This document shows positions 35,917 to 43,277 of a DNA stretch of 64,000 bases, one piece after another. The notes beneath the pieces are model-generated. The model had not been told where the DNA came from. It made no database searches and saw nothing but the letters and a program-made list of their open reading frames with translations. The first letter of the stretch is position 1. Each line of letters starts with the position of its first letter. Source of the stretch: Arthrobacter sp. SX1312 (GTDB taxonomy: Bacteria; Actinomycetota; Actinomycetes; Actinomycetales; Micrococcaceae); assembly GCF_002929295.1 (NCBI RefSeq), contig NZ_PJIM01000001.1, positions 1,231,398 through 1,295,397 on the forward strand, read 5' to 3'. The translations under genes and the position numbers were made by a program.

Positions 35917-36540
35917 ATGAAGAGCTCGAAGGTGGCCGGGGCCACCGTGTTCAGGCCGCGGACCAGTCTCTGGTTCACGGGTGTCGCCGTGCTGGTCGCG
36001 CTCGGCGGCCTGGCCACCGTCGTCGCCGCGCAGGGCCCCGCCGGCCTGCTCGCCGGCTGGCCGCTGATCGGCGTCGCCTATGCGGGCTGGTGGCTGTTCT
36101 GGTACCCGGCGGTGGTCTTCGCCGAGGACGCCGTCACCCTGCGCAACCCCCTGGCGACCGTCCGGGTCCCGTGGTCCGCGCTGATCGATGTCGACACCAA
36201 GTACGCACTGAAGCTCGTCACGCCGCGCGGCGCGTACACCGCCTGGGCGGCGCCGGCTCCCGGGGTGTGGGGGACCCACGCCGGCAAACCGGAGCACGTC
36301 ACGAACCTGCCCTCGACGAGCTACGGTCCCGGCGGGTCCGTCCGCCCGGGCGACATGAAGAACACCGACTCGGGCTATGCCGCCTACGAGGTGCGCACGC
36401 GCTGGCAGGCCCTCGTGGAGGGCGGCCGGATCGACGTCGACCACCCGGGCAGCGTCCACCTCCGCTGGAACTGGTCCTGCATCGCCGGTGCGGTCCTGCT
36501 GGTGGCAGCCGGCGCGGTCTCCCTGGACCTGGGCTCCTAG
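35917..36540 (+). CDS. Two-helix membrane protein with PH-like domain
   Basis: 207 residues: two helices (LWFTGVAVLVALGGLATVV and WPLIGVAYAGWWLFWYPAVV), then FAEDAVTLRNPLATVRVPWSALIDVDTKYALKLVTPRGAYTAW, the usual pattern of bacterial PH-like (bPH) domains. A third helix (IAGAVLLVAAGAVSL) ends the protein. It sits on the opposite strand between permease and ATPase genes of the second peptide cluster. A weak GATCAT box lies six bases before the ATG. Role unknown. Confidence 0.75.
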   Translation: MKSSKVAGATVFRPRTSLWFTGVAVLVALGGLATVVAAQGPAGLLAGWPLIGVAYAGWWLFWYPAVVFAEDAVTLRNPLATVRVPWSALIDVDTKYALKLVTPRGAYTAWAAPAPGVWGTHAGKPEHVTNLPSTSYGPGGSVRPGDMKNTDSGYAAYEVRTRWQALVEGGRIDVDHPGSVHLRWNWSCIAGAVLLVAAGAVSLDLGS

Positions 36541-36548
36541 GCACCTGT

Positions 36549-37583
36549 TCACGCGGCTGCAGGCTTCCCTGATTCCTTGGCGCGGCTCGCGCTGAACTTC
36601 TTCTGCCGCGGGTCGAAGGCGTCGCGGAGGCCGTCGCCGATGAAGTTGATGCACAGGCAGATCAGCACGATGAACAGGCCGGGGAACCAGAACAGCCATG
36701 GTCGCGTCTGGAACGCCTCCTGGTTCTGGCTGATGATGAGGCCCAGGGAGACGTCCGGCGCCTTCACGCCGAAGCCGATGTAGCTCAGTGCGGTCTCGAG
36801 CAGGATGGCGGAGGACATGAGCAGGGTGGTGTTCACGATGATGACGCCCACCGCATTGGGCAGGATGTGCTTGAAGATGATCCGGGTGTTGGAGGCTCCG
36901 GCGATCTTCGCGGCGTCGACGAACTCGCGCTCGCGGAGCGTCAGGAACTCGCCGCGGACGAGGCGCGCCAGGCCGGTCCAGAGCACGAGCCCGAGGAACA
37001 GCCCCAGGAGCCAGATCTGCGCACCCGGGCCGACGAACCGGTTGACCGCCTCGCCGAGGGTCGCTGCGGCGAGGACCACGGGGATGATGATGATGACGTC
37101 GGTGAAGCGCATCAGCACGGCTTCGGGCCAGCCGCGGAAGTAGCCGGAGCACGCGCCGATGACGACACCGACGAGGCCGGCGAGGGCGCCGATGATGAAC
37201 ATGATGATGATCGAGTTCTGGGTGCCGCGCATCGTCATGGCGAAGTAGTCGCGCCCGATCGAATCCTGGCCGAACGGGTGGTCCCCCCAGCTGAAGGGGC
37301 CGGTGACGGTCGGTGCTCCCCCGTTGACCAGGGGGAGGAACTCGGTGTGGTTGTATTTCCACCACCCGGGGATGCCGGCGAACCCGACGGATGTGAAGGC
37401 GAGGATGAATACGACGGCGAACACGACGAGGCTGATGATCGCCCCGGTGTTGTCGAAGAACTTCTTCCGGACGATCTGCCCCTGCGACAGGCCCTTGGCC
37501 TCCGGCTCGGAGGCAGGACGCTCCGGTCCGGTGACGGTCGCGGCGTCGGTGTCGGGGAAGTCGGAGGGGGTCTGGATGCTCAT
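36549..37583 (-). CDS. Peptide-type ABC transporter permease (DppC-like, second cluster)
   Basis: 344 residues: a 35-residue cytoplasmic start, helix GAIISLVVFAVVFILAF, external loop with FSWGDHPFGQDSIGRDYFA (typical DppC), then the permease core with the EAA-type loop VDAAKIAGASNTRIIFKHILPNA. The C-terminal GDGLRDAFDPRQKKF is the family ending. It overlaps the DppB-like gene by 4 nt and converges with the PH-domain gene (8-bp gap). Confidence 0.9.
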   Translation of the reverse strand: MSIQTPSDFPDTDAATVTGPERPASEPEAKGLSQGQIVRKKFFDNTGAIISLVVFAVVFILAFTSVGFAGIPGWWKYNHTEFLPLVNGGAPTVTGPFSWGDHPFGQDSIGRDYFAMTMRGTQNSIIIMFIIGALAGLVGVVIGACSGYFRGWPEAVLMRFTDVIIIIPVVLAAATLGEAVNRFVGPGAQIWLLGLFLGLVLWTGLARLVRGEFLTLREREFVDAAKIAGASNTRIIFKHILPNAVGVIIVNTTLLMSSAILLETALSYIGFGVKAPDVSLGLIISQNQEAFQTRPWLFWFPGLFIVLICLCINFIGDGLRDAFDPRQKKFSASRAKESGKPAAA

Positions 37584-39121
37584 GCTTTTACCCTTACGCG
37601 AGGATCGAGGACCGAGTACGCGATGTCGGCGACGAGGTTGAACACCAGCGCCAGGATGCCGGCCACCAGGAAGAAGCCCATGATGGGGTCGGGGTCCGTC
37701 CGCTGGAGGGCCTGGACGAAGAGCTGGCCCATGCCGGAGAAGGCGAACACCTGCTCGGTGATGATGGCGCCGCCGATCAGCGCGCCGATGTCGAAGGCCA
37801 CGAGGGTGGCGAGCGGGATCAGCGCATTACGGAACGCGTGACGCATGACGACCGTCCGCTCGCTGAGGCCCTTGGCCCGGGCCGTGCGGATGTAGTCCAT
37901 GTTCATGATCTCGAGCATCGAGGCGCGGGAGTAGCGGCTGTAGCTGGCGAGGGACGCGAGGAGCAGCGCGAGGGTGGGGAGCAGGAGGTGCGTGAAGGTG
38001 TCCCGGCCGTTGATCCAGAACGTCCCCTCCAGCCCGGGCGTCTCCGCGCCGACCGTGGCGATCGGCCTGCCGCGGACCCGCGGGTTGCTCACGTACGACG
38101 GCCACGTGACCATGAAGCGGTCCACGACGATCAGGAAGCCCATGAGCAGACCGGTGAGGGCCGCCGCGCGCATGCTCTGGCTGCGGTCGTACCCGCCCAT
38201 GGCGTAGCCGACCCCCAGGCCGACGAGCACGGTGATGACCGCGAGGATGATGATCATCCAGATGGTTGCCGCGTTGAGGACCGGGTTGACGACGTAGTAG
38301 GCCACCAGGCCCAGGGCCACCATGATCAGCGAGGAGTACAGGGCCTTGCGGTTGCGGAGGCCGGCGGTGAGCAGGACGATTCCGAAGGCGATACCGACGC
38401 CGGTGACGAGGATGACGACCGGTCCGAGGCCGGGGTTGGCGAACCAGCCCACGAGGTCGAGGAGGAAGAGCAGCACCGCGGCGACGACGGCGCCGAGGAC
38501 GAAGGCGATCCCCTTCCGTTTCCAGGACTTGCTGGCGAAGAGCGCCCAGATCAGTCCGCTCGCTATGGCGACGACGGCGATGGTGGACGGCGGTATGTCG
38601 GGATCGTCGAGGAAGTTGTTGAAGCCGATGGCCCCGAACTCCTTGAGCAGGACGGCCAGCCAGAAGATCGGGAGGGAGAAGAACAGGAAGGACATGAAGG
38701 TCACGCCGTAGTCCAGCCCGCTGTACTGGCGCAGCGCCGTGATGATGCCGAGCGAGATGCCGATGATGATCGCGAGCACCGTGGCGGTCGCCACGAGTGT
38801 GATGGTGTTGCCCATCGCGCGGCTGAGCGAGGTGGTGACGGCCTCACCCTGGATGCTGGACCCGAGGTCGCAGGTGGCGGCGAAGGGGACGATGCACTTC
38901 GCGGCCCCGGCGAGCCAGCCGAAGTACCGCAGGGGCGCCGGCGTGTTCAGGTCGAGGAGCTCGGTGCGCGCCTGGATGAGCTGATCCCGGTTCGGGGCGT
39001 TGCTCGCGCGCAGGTCCTCGAGCGGATCACCGGAGAGGGCGGTGAGCTGGTACACGACGAACGATGCGCCGAACAGGATGAGGACGGCAGTCACCAGACG
39101 CCGAACGATGTAGGTCACCAT
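37580..39121 (-). CDS. Peptide-type ABC transporter permease with large internal membrane insertion (DppB-like, second cluster)
   Basis: 513 residues, about 180 more than a normal DppB. Residues 1-165 (MVTYIVRRLVTAVLILFGASFVVY ... FSLPIFWLAVLLKEF) and 350-513 (TRAKGLSERTVVMRHAFRNALIP-type EAA loop, ending DIAYSVLDPRVRVKA) align with DppB. The middle stretch holds about four or five extra hydrophobic helices (GIAFVLGAVVAAVLLFLLDLVGW, VVILVTGVGIAFGIVLL and others). It is in frame and free of stops, so it is a domain insertion rather than a misassembly artefact. Confidence 0.88.
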   Translation of the reverse strand: MVTYIVRRLVTAVLILFGASFVVYQLTALSGDPLEDLRASNAPNRDQLIQARTELLDLNTPAPLRYFGWLAGAAKCIVPFAATCDLGSSIQGEAVTTSLSRAMGNTITLVATATVLAIIIGISLGIITALRQYSGLDYGVTFMSFLFFSLPIFWLAVLLKEFGAIGFNNFLDDPDIPPSTIAVVAIASGLIWALFASKSWKRKGIAFVLGAVVAAVLLFLLDLVGWFANPGLGPVVILVTGVGIAFGIVLLTAGLRNRKALYSSLIMVALGLVAYYVVNPVLNAATIWMIIILAVITVLVGLGVGYAMGGYDRSQSMRAAALTGLLMGFLIVVDRFMVTWPSYVSNPRVRGRPIATVGAETPGLEGTFWINGRDTFTHLLLPTLALLLASLASYSRYSRASMLEIMNMDYIRTARAKGLSERTVVMRHAFRNALIPLATLVAFDIGALIGGAIITEQVFAFSGMGQLFVQALQRTDPDPIMGFFLVAGILALVFNLVADIAYSVLDPRVRVKA

Positions 39122-39194
39122 AGGTCTCAGGCCTCAAGTTTGAATCGGGTAGGGGTTCCCGTGTTGACGCAAATTCTAATTCAGTGACGCAGAA

Positions 39195-39235
39195 GAAGGC
39201 GCCGGGACGGGCGAGTCCCCCGTCCCGGCGCCTTC
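39195..39235. terminator. Hairpin between the second lipoprotein gene and its permeases
   Basis: A perfect 16-bp stem (GAAGGCGCCGGGACGG and complement) with a 9-base loop lies between the lipoprotein stop (39264) and the permease start (39121). It occupies the same position as the attenuator-like hairpin in the first cluster. Confidence 0.7.
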
Positions 39236-39263
39236 CTCGGTCGAGCGTGTTCCGGCGTCGGAA

Positions 39264-41060
39264 CTACTGGACGACCTGCCAGTCCCAGAAGTTCCACCAG
39301 ACACCGGTCTGGTTCGGCATGTACTCGATGCCGGTGACGTTGTCGCTGTAGGCGTCGACGCCGGGCACCTGGAAGAGCGGCAGTCCGTACTTCGAGTCCC
39401 AGATCAGCTTGTCGATCTCGATCTGGATCCTGTCCTGCTCCTCCGGATCCGTGGTCACGATGAGCTCGTCCATCAGCGCGTCGGCCTCGGGGCTCGAGAA
39501 CCCGTTGAAGTTGGACCCGTTGGCGGTCTTGAAGATCTGCGGAACGCCGGACACGCCGACGCCCGAGTTGATCCAACCGAAGATGGTGGCGTCGTAGGTC
39601 CCGTTGCCGAGCGCGGCTCCCCAGTCCGAGGATCCGAGGCCGCCGTCGACGATCTTGAACCCGGCCTGGGCGGCGGATTCAGCGATCAGCGTGTACGAGT
39701 TCAGGCGGTTCGGGTTGTCGCGGTTGTACATGATGCGGACCTCGGGCGTCGCTCCGGCAAGGAGTTCCTTGGCGCCCTCGATGTCGACCTCTGCATAGGC
39801 GTCCGACCCGTTGTTCGCGGCGGTCTCCTCGTAGGGCTCCTGATCCGTGAGGAACAGCTGCGAGTCGAGCGGTGCGGCGTCCGGGTTGATCTTCTTGACG
39901 ATGGTGTCCACGAGCTGCTGGCGCGGGACGGTCTTCATGAACGCCTCGCGGACGTTCTCGTCCTCGAACACGCCACTGAAGTTGAGGTCGAGGTGGTCGT
40001 AGGAGAGCTGGTTGCCCTGCTCCACGGTGACGCCCTCGAGGCCCTCGAGCTGCTCGACGGTATCGGCCGACGCCTGCGGGGCGATGATGTCCACCTCGCC
40101 GTTCTGCAGGGCCTGCACCTGGGCGGGGGCTTCACCGATGTAGCGGACGGTGATCTCGTCGACCTTCGGGATGGGGCCCCAGTCGTAGTCCTCGTTGCGG
40201 GTCAGCGTCATCGACTGGTCCGGCGTGATGGCGGAGGCGATGAACGGACCGTTGGAGAGGAAGAGCGACGGGTCGGTGGGGAGCGACTTCGTGTCGAAGC
40301 CCGTGTTCCAGAAGTCCGCCAGTGCCTGGATCTCGGGGCGCTCCACGGGAGACTCCGGGTCACCGGCGGGCGTCGTGTTGATGAGCTCGATCAGCGCATC
40401 CTCGTCGGCCAGGCCGCCCTTCTCCGCGAGTACGTGGGCGGGCGTGTCGATGCCACCCTCGCTCATCAGGCCGAAGGCCACCTCGTAGTCGGCGAAGGGC
40501 TCGGAGTAGTTCAGGGTGATGGAGCGGCCGTCCTCGCCGATCTCCGGGAGTTCGGTGAGTCCGAGGCCACTGGTGTCGCCCGCGTAGTCGAAGTAGGTGG
40601 CGCCCGAGACGACCTCACCGGCGTCGTCGGTGGTGGAGTCGTTGAAGTAGCCGGACTCGATGGCCCATGCCAGCAGCAGGTCTCCGCCGTCGACCGGTTC
40701 GCCGTCGGACCAGGTGACGCCTTCGTTGACCGTGTACTTGACGCTCAGCGGATCCTCGGAGAGGACCTCCATGGTGCCGAAGTCCTCGTTCTTCACGACC
40801 TCGAGGTCGTTGTTGATGTAGACGAAACCGGAGTGGGTCGCGTAGGCGATCTTTCCGTTGATGTCCACATTGCCTTCGGAGGTGCTCGAGTTGAACGAGC
40901 TGAAGGCATTGACTTCGACGACGCGGATGTTTCCGCCGGTTGCTTCGCCCTCGGTGCCCTCTTCGGTGGTTTCAGTCCCCGTGTTGGCAGCGCAGGCGCT
41001 CAATGCGAGCGCTGCGACAGCAGCCACTCCCACAGCTTTGGAAGTACGTCCGAAACGCAT
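39264..41060 (-). CDS. Peptide-type ABC transporter, substrate-binding lipoprotein (second cluster)
   Basis: 598 residues from the ATG at 41060 with AGGAGGCGGA upstream. Lipobox LSAC (Cys23), Glu/Thr-rich linker, then the SBP_bac_5 fold (VKYTVNEGVTWSDGEPVDGGDLLLAWAI; SLFLSNGPFIASAI). It is longer than the first cluster's protein but shares its signal peptide and ribosome-binding region. Confidence 0.92.
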   Translation of the reverse strand: MRFGRTSKAVGVAAVAALALSACAANTGTETTEEGTEGEATGGNIRVVEVNAFSSFNSSTSEGNVDINGKIAYATHSGFVYINNDLEVVKNEDFGTMEVLSEDPLSVKYTVNEGVTWSDGEPVDGGDLLLAWAIESGYFNDSTTDDAGEVVSGATYFDYAGDTSGLGLTELPEIGEDGRSITLNYSEPFADYEVAFGLMSEGGIDTPAHVLAEKGGLADEDALIELINTTPAGDPESPVERPEIQALADFWNTGFDTKSLPTDPSLFLSNGPFIASAITPDQSMTLTRNEDYDWGPIPKVDEITVRYIGEAPAQVQALQNGEVDIIAPQASADTVEQLEGLEGVTVEQGNQLSYDHLDLNFSGVFEDENVREAFMKTVPRQQLVDTIVKKINPDAAPLDSQLFLTDQEPYEETAANNGSDAYAEVDIEGAKELLAGATPEVRIMYNRDNPNRLNSYTLIAESAAQAGFKIVDGGLGSSDWGAALGNGTYDATIFGWINSGVGVSGVPQIFKTANGSNFNGFSSPEADALMDELIVTTDPEEQDRIQIEIDKLIWDSKYGLPLFQVPGVDAYSDNVTGIEYMPNQTGVWWNFWDWQVVQ

Positions 41061-41464
41061 TCCGCCTCCTCTTTCATAGTGTGGTTGCGGCTTCAGGCGG
41101 TGTTGCATGACAGCCGGCACGTCACCCCCAGGAGGTGACGCTACTCACGTGACCAAAAGCCTAAGTGGACATTGTTGCCGACAGGTATCCCGGGGACGGG
41201 CCAGTTAGGTGTTGTTACCGAGCTGCAACCAAAGGTTCACAGGTAGTCCCCAGCGCGCCCCCAGCAATATATGGTCCCGGGGCAGGGGCCGCCGCGTCGG
41301 GATTCCCCGTCGGCAACGGGTCCTCGATCCCCGTCGCCGTCCGGTGCTTGATAAGGCGTTCGGCCCAGTGCTTTGCTAGAACGACGACCGCCGGGTCGAT
41401 GCTAGATGGGCGCGGACCGGGCGGACCCCCTGTGAAGTGGCACGCGGTACGGACGAGGAGCACC
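41061..41464. promoter_or_regulatory. 404-bp region between the second lipoprotein gene and a divergent small gene
   Basis: Contains no convincing gene. CGTCACC (41120-41126) and GGTGACG (41134-41140) form an inverted repeat around CCCAGGA. Just beyond it, at 41145-41152, is the palindrome TCACGTGA. Both lie within 90 bp of the lipoprotein start and are candidate operators of the transport cluster. Confidence 0.4.
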
Positions 41465-41779
41465 ATGGCCTGGCTGTTCGTGGACAAGCACGCCGCGGTC
41501 TGGGACGACGACGCGAACGTCCAGGCGGCGATCGGGGCCCTCAAGGCGCGCCTCGACGAGCATGCCGAGGTGCACCTGTCCATCCAGAGCAGGGGCCTGA
41601 AGGGTCCGGTGTTCGTCATCACCCGCGACACGGTGCTCAGTTCCCCCGAGCTCAACAACCGGTTCAACGCCGACCTGTTCGCCGAGCTCACGACGCCGAC
41701 CGCGCGCAACAGCCCGACGATCCACTGGTTCTCGGACGGGCGCGGTTTCGTGTCGGAGACCACCAGCCGGATGTGGTGA
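41465..41779 (+). CDS. Hypothetical 104-residue actinobacterial protein
   Basis: MAWLFVDKHAAVWDDDANVQAAIGALKARLDEHAEVHL... is a soluble alpha/beta protein with no signal peptide or recognised motif. GAGGAG precedes the ATG by about six bases, which supports this start over a much longer open frame. Codon use matches the core genome. Confidence 0.65.
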   Translation: MAWLFVDKHAAVWDDDANVQAAIGALKARLDEHAEVHLSIQSRGLKGPVFVITRDTVLSSPELNNRFNADLFAELTTPTARNSPTIHWFSDGRGFVSETTSRMW

Positions 41780-41864
41780 CGGCGTTCTCGGACGTCGAGG
41801 CCCGATGCGGTGGCGCTCAGCGCCCGGCGGAGCACCATCGGCACGCACTACCGACTGTCGCCGG

Positions 41865-43088
41865 TCACTGCGTCGCTGACCCGGCAGTAACGCTCGGGTC
41901 CGCCGAGGCGCCCACGCGGACCGGGGAGGCCAGTGCGGCACGGGCGACGGCGAGTATCGCCCGCCGTTCACCCCGGAGACGGTGCATGGAGGACAGCAGG
42001 AGATTCACATACCCGTGCCCGACCCAGTCCGAATCGTCCCGCAGGGCCTCCTCGACAGCCGCCTTCTCCATCGGGATGAACTCGAGGCTGCTCGACTCCC
42101 AATCGTCGGGGCCCATGCCGAACTTCCGCGCATGAATGAATGACGCATTCGTCCATTGAGTCTGAGTCAGGTTCACATGGCCCAGCAGCGCCCACTCATA
42201 ACGGGTGACATCACAGACGAGGCTGTGGAACGTGATGCGCTCACGGATGTCCGGCTCCCCCTCGAGGTCTACACCCAGTTCCTCGGCAATCCCCCGCAGA
42301 GCCGTACGATAAGGATCCGGAAGGCCGTTCTTCAGGTCCTGGTCCACCAGCGCCATGCCTTCATTGACCGAGATGTGCCGGAGATTCCTGCCGCCGGAGG
42401 TCTTCCCGCTACGCCTCGTGAGAAGAAGCTGGTCATCCGCTGTCTCGACGGTCAAGTTGATGCCGAAGGAATTCGAGAGTCCGGGGAGCACGTCCAGGAG
42501 TTCCTCGCCCCGGAGTTCACCGCCTTCGAGGCCGGTCGTGAATCGCTTCTCCCACGCCGAGGCCACAACCTGGAAAGAGGCATAATCGGTTCTCGCGAAA
42601 TGGAGCTTCAGCATCGGCAACTCCCGAGACGGTTCTCGGGAAACCTCGATCCTGCGCAGGGCGAGCTTCTCCGCATTCCACGCGCCCGGATCCCTTTCCA
42701 GGCTCTTCCGCTTCTCCTCGATGTCCTCTGCCAACTGCGGCGCGAGAGCAGGCCTCATTCGCGGGGGTAGCCTTGCGACAAGTGTGGCTGAGGACTCTGA
42801 CGGCACCGTCCCGGTCTCCAGGTGCTCCGGACGGAATCCCTCCACGGCGAACTGCCGAACATAGATCTCGTGCTTCGCCGCACCGACAGTGAATGTTTCG
42901 GAGGCTCCAATGAATCGGGATTCTTCACGGCGACGGCGCCTCCTGTGGATTCTCCCGAAAGTCCGATACCAGAGTGGTTGAACGAATCGGCCCGAGATGT
43001 TCAGAAATTTCTCGGCGAGCACACCCGCAGAAGCGCTCAACATCAGCGCAAAGGTATAGGACCAGATTCCGGAGACCAATTCAGACAT
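41865..43088 (-). CDS. Membrane-anchored protein with degenerate Nudix-like motif
   Basis: 407 residues. One N-terminal helix (TFALMLSASAGVLAEKFL) is followed by an arginine cluster (RRRRRREE), implying the rest is cytoplasmic. At about residues 275-300, RTALRGIAEELGVDL reproduces the second half of a Nudix box (R-x-U-x-EE-x-G-U), but the first Glu and Gly of the box are missing, so hydrolysis is doubtful. The protein could be a ligand-binding Nudix-fold sensor. The ATG is six bases after a TAGGAT box. Confidence 0.65.
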   Translation of the reverse strand: MSELVSGIWSYTFALMLSASAGVLAEKFLNISGRFVQPLWYRTFGRIHRRRRRREESRFIGASETFTVGAAKHEIYVRQFAVEGFRPEHLETGTVPSESSATLVARLPPRMRPALAPQLAEDIEEKRKSLERDPGAWNAEKLALRRIEVSREPSRELPMLKLHFARTDYASFQVVASAWEKRFTTGLEGGELRGEELLDVLPGLSNSFGINLTVETADDQLLLTRRSGKTSGGRNLRHISVNEGMALVDQDLKNGLPDPYRTALRGIAEELGVDLEGEPDIRERITFHSLVCDVTRYEWALLGHVNLTQTQWTNASFIHARKFGMGPDDWESSSLEFIPMEKAAVEEALRDDSDWVGHGYVNLLLSSMHRLRGERRAILAVARAALASPVRVGASADPSVTAGSATQ

Positions 43089-43094
43089 TGGGCT

Positions 43095-43100
43095 ATCCTA
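43095..43100 (-). promoter_or_regulatory. -10 box (TAGGAT, 6 nt, ATG)
   Basis: Leaderless pattern before the 407-residue gene; no ribosome-binding site is present. Confidence 0.5.
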
Positions 43101-43114
43101 GGCGATTCTGGGGT

Positions 43115-43270
43115 CTACTGGTCGGCTGCGCACTGCACCCACACGTGCCTGTACGTCGACCGGACCTCCGCCCACGTCCGGTCATTCATCTGTCCCACGA
43201 GGGTGCCGGTAATCCGAGCCGGCACGAGGCCCCAAGGTCGCTCGTCGGAATCGCCGGTGGAGTCCGCCAC
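43115..43270 (-). CDS. Possible short protein between the chitinase and Nudix-like genes
   Basis: 51 residues from a GTG at 43270, seven bases after the chitinase stop (VADSTGDSDERPWGL ... TYRHVWVQCAADQ). Composition is plausible (a hydrophobic/aromatic end) but there is no ribosome-binding site and no recognised family. It may be the remnant of a longer gene or chance. Confidence 0.2.
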   Translation of the reverse strand: MADSTGDSDERPWGLVPARITGTLVGQMNDRTWAEVRSTYRHVWVQCAADQ

Positions 43271-43277
43271 CCGGTGG

